A stretch of 22,329 nt of DNA from CAYQDF01 sp964416175 (GTDB taxonomy: Bacteria; Chloroflexota; Anaerolineae; Anaerolineales; UBA4823), in the NCBI GenBank assembly GCA_964416175.1, contig CAYQDF010000048.1, positions 1 through 22,329 on the forward strand, given 5' to 3'. Below the pieces are notes generated by a model. That model ran no database searches, was not told the origin of the DNA, and saw nothing but the letters and a program-made list of their open reading frames with translations. This document shows positions 6,720-16,500 of this stretch, one piece after another. Every line of letters begins with the position of its first letter. Position 1 is the stretch's first letter. The position numbers and the translations under genes are program-made.

Positions 6720-6935
6720 ATGCAGATTCGCTGCACTCACTGCCATAAACCATTTGCCTTAGGGAAGGACGCGATCCACGCTGCTTTGGATGCTATCGCA
6801 GCTGAAAAACTCATCCATTTCAACGCCTATTGCCCCCATTGCCGCCGTGCGAATCGGATTTCGCGCCAGGAGCTGCTGCGTGCAGCGCCCGATTGGCAGC
6901 CGCGCGAAGCCACGGGACAGGCAGCATCAGAATAA
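6720..6935 (+). CDS. Small two-CxxC zinc-ribbon protein
   Basis: This 71-aa protein has two CxxC pairs, Cys5/Cys8 (RCTHCHKPF) and Cys38/Cys41 (YCPHCRRANRI), spaced as a single zinc ribbon around an Ala-rich helix. A Gln/Ala/Arg-rich tail follows. The start is fixed by AAAGGAGG. It is the first gene of an apparent operon, 18 bp before the MoxR gene, which suggests a role as adaptor or metal-binding partner of the MoxR/VWA pair. The family of such short Chloroflexota ribbons is poorly defined, and the function is not known. Confidence 0.82.
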   Translation: MQIRCTHCHKPFALGKDAIHAALDAIAAEKLIHFNAYCPHCRRANRISRQELLRAAPDWQPREATGQAASE

Positions 6936-6953
6936 AGGATACTGGAACCATCC

Positions 6954-7919
6954 ATGACGAATAGAAACCATTTCTCTTCACCTCAAGAGGTGAAGGAAGC
7001 CCTGCGAATTGAGCAATACATCGCCAGCGATGAAATCGCCACAATCCTGTTCCTGAGCCAGCAGCTGGGTAAACCTCTGTTGACCGAAGGACCGGCAGGT
7101 GTGGGCAAAACTGAACTTGCAAAAGCCATCGCCAACGCAACACGCCGCGAGTTGATTCGGCTGCAATGTTATGAAGGTCTCGATGAGACAAAAGCTCTAT
7201 ATGAATGGGAATATGCCAAACAGTTGTTATACACCCAGCTGTTGAGAGATAAACTCCAGGAGACTTTGAGCAATTCAGTAAATCTATCCGCAGCCGCAGA
7301 CCGTCTGGCAGAGGAAGAGGATGTGTTCTTCTCAATGCGCTTCCTCCTTCAACGCCCTCTGCTCAAGGCAATCCTTAGTGAAGAACCCGTCGTGCTCCTG
7401 ATCGATGAGATTGACCGCGCCGACGCCGAATTCGAGGCTTTTTTGCTGGAAGTCTTGAGCGATTTTCAGGTTAGCGTTCCTGAATTAGGCACATTGACCG
7501 CGGTCCACCGCCCTCTGGTCGTTTTGACGAGTAATAACACGCGGGAACTGAGTGAAGCACTGAAACGGCGTTGCCTGTACCTGTTCATTGACTACCCCAC
7601 CATCGAACAAGAACTCGCTGTCGTCCGTCTGAAGACTCCTGATCTTTCTTCAAAACTCGCTCGCCAGGCGGTGGAGCTTGTGCAAAACCTTCGTAAGATG
7701 GACCTTCGGAAATCTCCGAGCATCAGTGAAACGCTCGATTGGGCAAAAGCACTCGTCTCCCTCAATGTAAAGCATATTGATACCAAGATACTGGAAGCCA
7801 CCCTCAGCGTACTTTTGAAACACGAGAGCGACCTGCAGCGGGCTAAACAGGTCCTCCACCGATCCGCGACCACCAATTTCGACGATGATTATCCTCGCTT
7901 GAAACGCTGGCAGAATTAA
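6954..7919 (+). CDS. MoxR-family AAA+ ATPase
   Basis: This 321-aa AAA+ ATPase is of the MoxR/CoxD type. Walker A is GPAGVGKT (46-53), Walker B VVLLIDE (146-152), sensor 1 LTSNNTREL (about 191-199), and the arginine-finger region KRRC (204-207). MoxR proteins work with VWA-domain partners as chaperones that insert metals or cofactors, or that remodel complexes. The next gene is exactly such a partner, 31 bp downstream. The segment between Walker A and B contains the family YEGLDETKALYEWEYAKQLL motif. Unlike cox operons, no CO dehydrogenase subunit genes are nearby, so the client is unknown. It is cytoplasmic. Confidence 0.92.
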   Translation: MTNRNHFSSPQEVKEALRIEQYIASDEIATILFLSQQLGKPLLTEGPAGVGKTELAKAIANATRRELIRLQCYEGLDETKALYEWEYAKQLLYTQLLRDKLQETLSNSVNLSAAADRLAEEEDVFFSMRFLLQRPLLKAILSEEPVVLLIDEIDRADAEFEAFLLEVLSDFQVSVPELGTLTAVHRPLVVLTSNNTRELSEALKRRCLYLFIDYPTIEQELAVVRLKTPDLSSKLARQAVELVQNLRKMDLRKSPSISETLDWAKALVSLNVKHIDTKILEATLSVLLKHESDLQRAKQVLHRSATTNFDDDYPRLKRWQN

Positions 7920-7950
7920 CAGACTGAAGATTCAAGGTGATTGGACAGAA

Positions 7951-9327
7951 ATGCAAGAGAGGATAATCCGGTTTATTGCAGCATTAAGAGCAGGGGGCGC
8001 GCGCGTCAGCCTGGCAGAATCTGCCGACGCAATGCGCGCAGTGGATGAACTCGGAATTCAAAATAAAGAAGCATTTCGCCTATCACTCCAGGCAACCTTG
8101 ATCAAAGACTCTCGAACCATTTCTCTTTTCAACGAGCTGTTTTCTGTTTTTTTTGGAACAGATCCCCTACCAACTTTTGAAAATCTTGAGGATGGACTTA
8201 CGCCGGAAGAAGCCCATCACATTGCGGAAGCTTTACGACAGTTGAAGCGTGATCTGCAACGCATGATTGAAAGACTGATGCAAGGAGAACCGCTGACTCC
8301 TCAAGAACTCGAACAGCTGGGCGAATTGGTTGGCCTGAATCAGGCGAGAGACATGCGCTACCGTGAATGGATGGTCCAACGGATAGAAAAAGCACTCAGG
8401 TTTCGTGAAGTAGAACAGGCTGTACGCGAGTTATTGCAGTTACTGAATGAAATGGGATTCAGCCGGGAGAGGATAGTCCAGATTCGCCAATTGCTGATGG
8501 ACAACCAGCAGGCATTGCGTGAGCAAATCCATCAGTTCGTCGGTTCCAAGATCGCCGAAAAGATGAGTGAACACCCCCCCGAATCCAGCCTCGAGGGCTT
8601 GCTGAATCGTCCGTTCAATTCCCTGACCGAAAAGGACCTGGAGCGCCTTCGTAGAGAGGTCCATCGCCTGGCGGCAATTCTAAGGACTCGCGTGGCACTC
8701 CGTCAAAAACACAGCAAACGCGGGCAGTTGGATGCCAAAGCAACAATAAGGTCGAACTTGATGCATGGCAACGTCCCGATCGAGATTAAACACAAAAACC
8801 GCACACTGAAACCAAAGCTGGTCGTGATCTGTGATATCAGCACATCGATGCGCGCCTGTTCAGAACTGATGCTTTCTTTGCTGTATGCGATGCAGGACCA
8901 GATCCACAAAACTCATGCGTTCGCATTCATCGATCATCTGGAATTCATCTCCCCCGATTTCATCGGGCGCAGCGTTCGGGAAGCAGTCCTGCTCATCCTG
9001 GAACGTATGCCCGCTGGTCATTACAATACTGATTTGGGCTGCAGTCTTGAGAATTTCACGGACAATTATCTCGATACGATTGATAGCCGTTCGACCTTCA
9101 TCATCGTCGGCGACGGGCGGAATAACTACAACAACCCACGGGCTGATTTATTCGGGCTTATCGCCCGTCGGGCAAATCGAACGATCTGGATTAACCCGGA
9201 ATCGCCTGAACTTTGGGGAACGGGTGACAGTGATATGCACCGATATGAGCCATACTGCAATGACGTCTTCCAGGTCGGGACTCTCGCCGAGTTGACGACG
9301 GCGATCGATCAAATGCTGACGAGCTGA
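7951..9327 (+). CDS. CoxE-like VWA domain protein
   Basis: This 458-aa protein is the partner of the MoxR ATPase. The N-terminal part carries the CoxE-like pattern ALRAGGARVSLAESADAM. Residues about 85-250 are strongly helical and Glu/Gln/Arg/Leu-rich, probably coiled coil. The C-terminal VWA domain has a complete metal-ion-dependent adhesion site: DISTSM (Asp295, Ser297, Ser299), Thr360 in YNTDLG, and GDGRNN (Asp388). IWINPE and a final EL..AIDQML helix close the domain as in CoxE-like proteins. It is co-directional with the MoxR and zinc-ribbon genes and the last gene before a convergent gene. An intact MIDAS suggests metal-dependent client or partner binding. The biological client is unknown. 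Confidence 0.9.
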   Translation: MQERIIRFIAALRAGGARVSLAESADAMRAVDELGIQNKEAFRLSLQATLIKDSRTISLFNELFSVFFGTDPLPTFENLEDGLTPEEAHHIAEALRQLKRDLQRMIERLMQGEPLTPQELEQLGELVGLNQARDMRYREWMVQRIEKALRFREVEQAVRELLQLLNEMGFSRERIVQIRQLLMDNQQALREQIHQFVGSKIAEKMSEHPPESSLEGLLNRPFNSLTEKDLERLRREVHRLAAILRTRVALRQKHSKRGQLDAKATIRSNLMHGNVPIEIKHKNRTLKPKLVVICDISTSMRACSELMLSLLYAMQDQIHKTHAFAFIDHLEFISPDFIGRSVREAVLLILERMPAGHYNTDLGCSLENFTDNYLDTIDSRSTFIIVGDGRNNYNNPRADLFGLIARRANRTIWINPESPELWGTGDSDMHRYEPYCNDVFQVGTLAELTTAIDQMLTS

Positions 9328-9367
9328 CAGCCATTGTTATTTTAGGGTCGGCCTCTTGTCAACTCGT

Positions 9368-10915
9368 TTAGACAGTTTGGTAATCGATCTCCTCGACAGC
9401 GAGTTTCGGTTTGGTTGAGAATGATTTGTCTCTTGAAAATAAGAAATTAAACTCTTTTATCCTTTCAGCGAGGTCCTTGCTCAAATCTGCTTCTTTCATT
9501 CGCCATGCCCAATTTCCACTGGGATTACCCGGATAATTCATCCGTGCTTCATTCCCCAGGTTGAGGAAATCCTGCATGGGTGCCAGCGAGCAGCAAGCCA
9601 CTGAAGACCAGGCTGCCCGAATAAAATCCCAGGCAATTTGCTCGCCGCCGCGTCCCAGATAACGACGATAAAAATCTCTTTCCGATTCAGGTACTCTCTG
9701 GAACCAACCCAGTGAAGTATCGTTATCGTGGGTTCCTGTGTACACCACACAATTATTGATGTGGTTGTGAGGTAAGAACGGTTCAGACGGATCTCCGTGA
9801 AAAGCAAACTGGATGATCCGCATCCCAGGCAGTCCGAAATAATCGCGCAGATATTCCACATCCCTGGTGATAACACCCAGGTCCTCCGCGATAATTGGCA
9901 GGTCTCCCAGTTTTTTCTTCAGGGCATTGAAGAATTCAATACCGGGACCTTTCACCCATCTACCCTTTTGCGCAGTTGGTTCACCAAACGGGACCTCCCA
10001 GTAGCCTGAGAAGCCGCGGAAATGGTCAAGTCGCACGATATCGACCAGTTCAAGAACGGCTTTCATCCGGTTGATCCACCAGGCATAATCATCTGCCTTG
10101 TGGAGTTCCCACCGGTAGAGGGGATTACCCCACAGCTGACCGGTCTCCGAGAAATAGTCGGGGGGGACGCCGGCAACGACAGTAGGATTTCCATCAGAAT
10201 CCAGGAAGAACAATTCAGGTTTCGCCCACACCTCGGCGCTGTCATGGGCCACGAATATCGGGATGTCCCCGATGATCCTGATTTGCCTCTCGTTGGCATA
10301 ATTTCGCAGAAGTCCCCATTGTCTGAAGAAGATGAATTGTCGAAATTTCTGTTTCAGGATCTCATTTCTGTAGTTTTTCGCCGCAATGAATAGGGATTTC
10401 TTTTCCCGCTTCCGATACGCAGCCGGCCAATGGATCCATGAACCGCCGCCGAATACTTCTTTCAATGCCATGAACAAGGCAAAATCCTCGAGCCAATACT
10501 GGTTCTCGTCCTGGAATTGGTCGAAATCATCCAGCATCTCCCTCGAAGCCGCTCCAGGGAATCGTACAAAGGCGCGGTCCAACAAACCGACCTTCCAGGG
10601 GATGACTTTTCCGTAATCCACGCGATCCACAGGAAAATCCGGTAGATCCCGTAGATCATCGATTTGGAGCAATCCGTCTTCCAACAACATCTGCGGGCTG
10701 ATCAGATACGGATTACCGGCGAAAGCTGAAAAGCACTGATAAGGTGAATCGCCATATCCGGTGGGACCCAACGGCAAAACCTGCCATAATCCACATCCGG
10801 TTTCATGAAGGAAATCCACCCAACCCATCGCTTTCGGCCCTAAATCCCCGATTCCATAAGGTCCTGGCAGGCTGGTCGGATGGAGGATGATCCCTCCAGA
10901 GCGTTCATACTTCAT
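9368..10915 (-). CDS. malQ: 4-alpha-glucanotransferase (GH77, amylomaltase)
   Basis: This 515-aa enzyme transfers 4-alpha-glucan segments between malto-oligosaccharides, releasing glucose, in glycogen and maltodextrin turnover in the cytoplasm. The start (SGGIILHPTSLPGPYGIGDLG) and the GH77 catalytic set are intact: the nucleophile Asp297 in VRLDHFRGF, acid/base Glu344 in IIAEDLGVIT and the transition-state Asp397 in TGTHDNDT. Length is typical for the bacterial enzyme. The ATG at 10915 lies inside the end of the GlgC gene (11-bp overlap) with AGGAG eight bases upstream, so the two are translationally coupled. It converges on the VWA gene with a 40-bp gap and no obvious terminator. Confidence 0.95.
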   Translation of the reverse strand: MKYERSGGIILHPTSLPGPYGIGDLGPKAMGWVDFLHETGCGLWQVLPLGPTGYGDSPYQCFSAFAGNPYLISPQMLLEDGLLQIDDLRDLPDFPVDRVDYGKVIPWKVGLLDRAFVRFPGAASREMLDDFDQFQDENQYWLEDFALFMALKEVFGGGSWIHWPAAYRKREKKSLFIAAKNYRNEILKQKFRQFIFFRQWGLLRNYANERQIRIIGDIPIFVAHDSAEVWAKPELFFLDSDGNPTVVAGVPPDYFSETGQLWGNPLYRWELHKADDYAWWINRMKAVLELVDIVRLDHFRGFSGYWEVPFGEPTAQKGRWVKGPGIEFFNALKKKLGDLPIIAEDLGVITRDVEYLRDYFGLPGMRIIQFAFHGDPSEPFLPHNHINNCVVYTGTHDNDTSLGWFQRVPESERDFYRRYLGRGGEQIAWDFIRAAWSSVACCSLAPMQDFLNLGNEARMNYPGNPSGNWAWRMKEADLSKDLAERIKEFNFLFSRDKSFSTKPKLAVEEIDYQTV

Positions 10916-11963
10916 AGGGCAGTCTCCTGGTTTGGATGTATTCGTCCGCGCGAATGACGTCCGAAGGAAAATCTGACGGGATCACATCCGTGGCGATCAC
11001 AGCACCTGGTTCGACGATCAAGCCATCCTTCAGCTGGCTGTTTTTTCCCACCATTGTGATTCGCAGATCCCCTGACGGTGAGATTCCACCTACAATAGCC
11101 TCCTTGCCAATTCTGACCTGTTTATCGATGATAGCCCGCTCAATCCTGGCCCCACGTTCGACGATGGCATCAGTCAGCAACACAGATTCCTTCACAATCG
11201 AGCCGGGATGTATCTGCACACCGGGAGAAAGGATGCTGCGCTCGAGAAAGGCACCCGACGAAATCACGCAACCATCTGTAATCATGCAATCTCGGATCTC
11301 CGCCCCATCGGCTATGCGCACAGGAGGCCTTTCCTCCGTTCGCGTATGGAATACCCAGGAACGATCATTCAGATCGATCGGCGGCGGATCCGCCAGTAAA
11401 TCCATGTGGGCACGCCAATATGAATCGACAGTCCCAACATCGACCCAATATCCAGAATATGGAAACGCGTAGACCCTGGCGCCCTGGGCTACCAGGCGCG
11501 GCAGGATGTCCTTCCCAAAATCGTGCGAACTCTCCCGCCGATTGTGGTCCTCCAGCAGGGCTTTATCCAGAAGATCGCTGTTGAACAAATAGACTCCCAT
11601 GTTCACCAGGTTCGAATGAGGGTGCTCTGGCTTCTCGATGAAGGAGGTCACCCTGAAAAGTTCATCAACCTCAATTATTCCGAATCGAGATGCATCTTCG
11701 ATCGGGACTCGAAATGTCGCTATCGTCAGGTCTGCCTGGTGGTCGACGTGAAAAGTGATCAGTGCATCATAGTTCATAACGTATATATGGTCGCCGGACA
11801 AAATTAAGACCAGGTCGGGTTTAGAGCTTTTTATGAACCGGAAATTTTGTTGAACCGCATCTGCAGTCCCAAGATACCAATCGGACGCACCACGAGCTTT
11901 ATAAGGGGTATAAATCTTGACACCCCCGGTAAATTCTCGATTTAAGTCCCATGGACCTCCAGC
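10905..11963 (-). CDS. glgC: Glucose-1-phosphate adenylyltransferase, N-terminus missing in assembly gap
   Basis: This is ADP-glucose pyrophosphorylase, the committed step of bacterial glycogen synthesis (Glc-1-P + ATP to ADP-glucose + PPi). The frame is open for 353 codons up to the N block. The sequence beginning GGPWDLNREFTGG, then DWYLGTADAVQQN, GDHIYVMNYD, SFIEKPEHP, DFGKDILP and WVDVGTVDSYWRAHMDL is characteristic. The C-terminal third is a left-handed beta-helix (hexapeptide-like IADGAEIRDCMI, GSIVKESVL). The missing part must hold the start and the nucleotide-binding G-rich signature, roughly 60-75 codons. It is not a pseudogene as far as can be seen. It overlaps MalQ by 11 bp and is divergent from the GH57 gene. 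Confidence 0.93.
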   Translation of the reverse strand, partial: AGGPWDLNREFTGGVKIYTPYKARGASDWYLGTADAVQQNFRFIKSSKPDLVLILSGDHIYVMNYDALITFHVDHQADLTIATFRVPIEDASRFGIIEVDELFRVTSFIEKPEHPHSNLVNMGVYLFNSDLLDKALLEDHNRRESSHDFGKDILPRLVAQGARVYAFPYSGYWVDVGTVDSYWRAHMDLLADPPPIDLNDRSWVFHTRTEERPPVRIADGAEIRDCMITDGCVISSGAFLERSILSPGVQIHPGSIVKESVLLTDAIVERGARIERAIIDKQVRIGKEAIVGGISPSGDLRITMVGKNSQLKDGLIVEPGAVIATDVIPSDFPSDVIRADEYIQTRRLPYEV

Positions 11964-12063
11964 NNNNNNNNNNNNNNNNNNNNNNNNNNNNNNNNNNNNN
12001 NNNNNNNNNNNNNNNNNNNNNNNNNNNNNNNNNNNNNNNNNNNNNNNNNNNNNNNNNNNNNNN
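11964..12063. other. Assembly gap (100 N)
   Basis: Exactly 100 Ns, the usual placeholder for a gap of unknown size. It separates the 5' part of the GlgC gene from the GH57 gene. Because the GlgC N-terminus needs roughly 200 nt, the real gap is probably longer than drawn and also holds part of the divergent promoter region. Confidence 0.97.
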
Positions 12064-12085
12064 CCGTTCCGGATGAAAGGTGGAG

Positions 12086-12094
12086 TGATATAAT
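12086..12094 (+). promoter_or_regulatory. Extended -10 promoter of GH57 gene
   Basis: TGATATAAT is a perfect extended -10 (TGn plus TATAAT, hexamer at 12089-12094), needing no good -35. Transcription would start near 12101, giving a leader of about 12 nt before ATG 12113. No Shine-Dalgarno is present in that leader, so initiation may be almost leaderless. Confidence 0.5.
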
Positions 12095-12112
12095 CCCCGC
12101 GTCAGATCCCAT

Positions 12113-13537
12113 ATGTCAATAAAAGCAATTTCCGTTCACGGTCATTTCTACCAGCCGCCGAGGGAAGACCCCATGACAGGTCTCATCCCAGACGAGCCCG
12201 GTGCCGCACCTTACAGGAATTGGAACGAACGAATCCATGCTGAATGTTACCGTCCGAATGCTGAATTGGGGAACTTTAAACGTCTCAGCTTCAACATCGG
12301 TCCTACGCTGATAAACTGGATGGAGTCGTACGATCCAGCAACTTATAAAAGCATCCTCAAACAGGACCGTTCGAATTATCGTCGTTACGGAGTCGGGAAC
12401 GCCATCGCCCAGGCATACAACCACACAATTCTTCCCCTGGCCTCGTCAACCGACAAATCGATCCAGATCGCGTGGGGAATCGCTGATTTCAAACATCGCT
12501 TCAAACGAGCACCAAAGGGGATGTGGCTGCCAGAAACGGCAGTTGACTATGAGACTCTGTCGATCCTGGCTCAACAGGGGATCGAATTCACGATCCTGGC
12601 TCCCTGGCAAGCTGATGCTGACCCGACAGATCTGACTGAACCGTATCGCGTCCTGCTCCCCGGTGGAAACAGCATTGCCATATTTTTCTTTCAGGGTGAT
12701 TTAAGTGCCAGGATCAGTTTTGAACCTTCGGCTACAACCAACGCGGATTTCTTCTCACAATTTGAACTCCTGACCAGGTACCAGCACCCAAAAGAGATGC
12801 GCGGTGAACCGCAGCTCCTCCTCCTGGCAACCGATGGAGAGCTCTACGGGCACCACCAACCCTTCAGAGAACGCTTTCTCTCCCACCTGCTCGATGGCGC
12901 GAGCAGCAAATCTGAAATTACTCCGATATTCCTTGCTCTTTGGTTAGAGAATTATAGACCCCAAAAGACGATCCGGATACGAGACAACACTTCCTGGTCC
13001 TGCCACCACGGCGTCCAGAGATGGATGGGTGATTGCAGCTGCACTCCAATCAACGCAAGCTGGAAAGCTGAGCTGCGAAGCGCTATCGATCGACTGGCAG
13101 CCGAACTGGATAAAATCTACTTCGATGTTGTTTATCCATTAATCCCTAAGCCCAGGGTGATGCGTCAGGAATATATTCGAGTCATGTTAGGCGAAATGAG
13201 CGCAGATCACCTGATTAACGAGATGGCGGGGCGGGATTTGAGGGAAGATCAGATCCTGCAAGTAAAATTATTGCTCGAATCCCAGCGTGAAAGACAGCGG
13301 ATGTTCACATCATGCGGTTGGTTCTTCGAGGATTTCGACAGGATCGAACCCAAGAATATTCTGGCTTACGCAGCCCAGGCCGTGCGTCTGGTCCGCAATG
13401 CTACCGGTGATGATCTGTCCTCTCAGGCGATCTCCCTGTTTAAACGCGTCGTGAGTCCCATTACCGGAATGCGCGCAGACGAAGTCTTCGAAAACCATCT
13501 GCACAGGTCCTGGACCTCGAACTCGACACTTAGATAG
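12113..13537 (+). CDS. GH57 glycoside hydrolase with DUF3536-type C-terminus
   Basis: This 474-aa protein has the GH57 start VHGHFYQPPRED (conserved region 1), MWLPETAVD with the likely nucleophile Glu141, and LATDGELYGHHQPF with the likely acid/base Asp241. The second half has DNTSWSCHHGVQRWMGDC (about 291-308) and FTSCGWFFEDFDRIEP, which match the DUF3536 region of alpha-amylase/alpha-mannosidase-type GH57 proteins (COG1449). I recall many full-length relatives near 800 aa, so this is a short form that ends soon after the CGWFF motif. It probably acts on alpha-glucans, given GlgC, MalQ and the GH13 neighbours. There is no signal peptide, so it is cytoplasmic. Its end overlaps the convergent GH13 gene by 8 bp. 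Confidence 0.88.
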   Translation: MSIKAISVHGHFYQPPREDPMTGLIPDEPGAAPYRNWNERIHAECYRPNAELGNFKRLSFNIGPTLINWMESYDPATYKSILKQDRSNYRRYGVGNAIAQAYNHTILPLASSTDKSIQIAWGIADFKHRFKRAPKGMWLPETAVDYETLSILAQQGIEFTILAPWQADADPTDLTEPYRVLLPGGNSIAIFFFQGDLSARISFEPSATTNADFFSQFELLTRYQHPKEMRGEPQLLLLATDGELYGHHQPFRERFLSHLLDGASSKSEITPIFLALWLENYRPQKTIRIRDNTSWSCHHGVQRWMGDCSCTPINASWKAELRSAIDRLAAELDKIYFDVVYPLIPKPRVMRQEYIRVMLGEMSADHLINEMAGRDLREDQILQVKLLLESQRERQRMFTSCGWFFEDFDRIEPKNILAYAAQAVRLVRNATGDDLSSQAISLFKRVVSPITGMRADEVFENHLHRSWTSNSTLR

Positions 13538-16500
13538 TTTTTTCCCCTTCCAGGAATTCAAGAAGCTTTTCCACCTGATAGTCTGATTTCTCCGCTGCGG
13601 TGACCAGGTCAGAGAACACGTTGATGATCGCGCGAGTTCGTCTGGCTTGTTCGACTTTATTTCCCGACATGTCAACCAGGTACCGCACTATTCCCGCAGC
13701 AAAAACTAGCTTGAGAAATTGATTGTAATTTTCGTTGTTGTACCAGAGGATACCTTGAAAGCGGTTGATCCCTAACACCCTTTGCACGTCATCATTGACC
13801 AGCCAGGATTTGACTGCCTGCAAGGCACTTCCTCTCTCTCCAAGGTCAAATTCCAAGGAATCCTCAATGGCCAGGAGAGCTTTTATCATATCGATCGTCC
13901 GCCAGGCAAGCTCTTCGCTCATACCCAGTTCTCTGAATGAATTTGCAAGCGCCCTGGATAACAACCATTCATCCAGCCAGGACCGGCTTCTCATTTGGCT
14001 GCCTTGTTCCGAGACAGCTCTGCCAAGACTGCGGGTGAACACCCAACCTAAAAGTACAGCGTAGAAAGCCAGGTCAGGTATAGTTCTGTTGTTCAGGAAT
14101 TTTTCAAGCCTCCGACTTCCCTTTCGATTGCCGATCAACCGGATTTGTTTATCCAGGTGGAGTATGACCTCCACATCGGTTCGGACTTCGGAGACGATGT
14201 TCTCCAAGGCAGTTCCCTCTCGACTGGTGCCCGTGAAGTTATTGACCTCTCTTAGTAAATTACTTACTTTCCGTTCGACTTCCAACATCAATTCACCCAC
14301 GAACCCTGTTTCTGCCCTTGTCCTCCTGGATTCGATGATCCTGTTCAACATCTCCGCACTTACTAAATCGCGGAACGGTGTAAGGACTGGCTGAAAGATA
14401 ATCTCTTTGAGCGCCTCATCGATGTTGGGTACTCCACGGCCATTTAAATACTCAGCGAGCTGCGCATAGTGTCTTCGAGCAGGATCGTCCTTCACCTGGC
14501 GGAAGTCGGAGTAAACAGCATATTGATAAGCCCTCAACTCGACGAACAATCCTTCTTCCTCCAGCTGGTGGTTGCTACGGATGTATTCCATTCCAGAGAC
14601 AAGATCGCGGAAAAGGCAATATGTATCGCTTTCGTGTTTCAGCCCGAGACCATATGCTAATGTGCTAATTTCAAGCCGTTTATCACCTTGATGACCAGAT
14701 TTCACAGCAAAAGCCGCGGACGACCTGACCCATCCACGCGTATCGGCGTATCGGTTATTGTAAACCACGAGGGCGCATTCATCTCCGGATCGGTTGGAAT
14801 AAGCAAATACATCTTCGTTGACTTGCCCATCAGGCGTATAGAAATCGTATAGCAGGAAATTCTTGACTTCAGAGAAGAGGTAGCGTTTCCGAAGCAATGG
14901 GAAAATCTCCCGTTCATGCCTCTCAACAAGATATTCATCCGGCTGCTCGTCCCAATAGGCTCGACGGAACTCCATCCCATATTTTTCGGCAAATCCCTCG
15001 ATCTGTCCGTGACCGAACATCGGTAGACCCGGCATCGTCGCCATCATGATGCAGATCCCAAAATACTTGTCCCCTTTGCCAAACTGATCAACCGCTGTGC
15101 GTTCATCGGGATTGTTCATAAAATTGACGTACCGCTTGAGGATCTCGGGGTCGAATACGAGCGTGTTCTTGATGACAAGCCGATATTCCTGATTCTTCTC
15201 ATCACGCAACATGTTCATGAAAGCGGAGTTGTATACTCTGTGCATCCCCAGTGTCCGGACAAAGAAGCCTTCCATCAACCAAAAGGCTTCCGCCAGTAAA
15301 AGTGTATCTGGAACTTCTTGAGCCACTCGATCGACGACTTCCCGCCAGAATTCGACTGGGAACAATCTGTCAAACTCACCTTTGGACAGCCCTTGTTCAG
15401 ATCGAGAAGGGATTGCGCCGCCGGTGCCTGGCTCTGGAAACCACAAGCGTTGATAATGTTTTTTTGCAAGGGTCATGGCTGCATCGAATCGAATGATGGG
15501 GGATCTTCTCGCGACGTCCAGGATGGTTTGAATAACAGCTTCGCGAACCTCTGGTTTCAGATAATTCAACTGCGCGGTGTCATTCCAGGGCATACTGGTA
15601 CCGTCATTCCCATGGTAGATATACCGGGTGTCTCCTGTCCAATTATCAACCCGTTTGAACACTACTGCAGCATCCGAGCCGTCGTAATAATGGTCTTCAA
15701 GATAGATACCAACCCGCGGATCCCATGAAAGGTTCTCCCCATTGAAAGTGTAGGAAGGGAAAGGGCTGTAATCCAGTGATATGAACCAATCCGGGTGCTC
15801 AATCACCCATCTCGAGTCGATACCCATGTGATTTGGTACCATGTCGGAAGCGAGCCGAATCCCACGCTGCCAGGCACGATCCCTTAGATTTTGATACGCT
15901 TCCTCTCCACCAAGATCTCCGGCGATGTTGTAATCAAACACAGAGTATGCTGATGCCACAGCATCGGGATTACCCCGCAGCTGTTTAATCCGTTTAGAGG
16001 CAGCACTACGTTCCCATAATCCTATCAACCACAAACCATTGAAACCCCAGCGCGCCAGGCAGTCAAGCTCTTCATCGGGTATCTGATCAAGCTTGTGGAT
16101 TTCCCTTCGATATTTCTTTGTGAGCTGGTCTAACCAGACGTAAATGTTTTTAGCGATTAACACCGTGGAGGGCATCCAGTCCTTATCGGGGCTGAACTGC
16201 TCTGCTTCCACTTCCAGGCCCCGGAAATCGGACACCGGGATCAGACCGGGACCGAGAAACCGGGCCTTGGACTCTTCCGCAAGCACATCCATCCCTCTCA
16301 ACAACCTGAAGAGCAACTCACCCAAGAGATATCCCCACCTTTTCCGGATATAATCCAGTTGACCCGATAATGAATGCGGTTGTTCTTTGACTGGACTCCG
16401 TAGCATTTCGATCAGGTTTTGATTGTCTGGTCCAAAGCGAGGCTGTTCTTCAAAGTAATCGGGCAGCAGTTGGAAAATTCGGGAATAAGCAGTCTGTTTT

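Noticed and set aside
6820..7335. 171-codon open frame on the minus strand
   Set aside because: Antisense to the zinc-ribbon and MoxR genes, which have clear motifs; composition not protein-like.
10936..11472. 178-codon open frame on the plus strand
   Set aside because: Antisense to the beta-helix part of GlgC; Ser/Ile/Pro-rich shadow.
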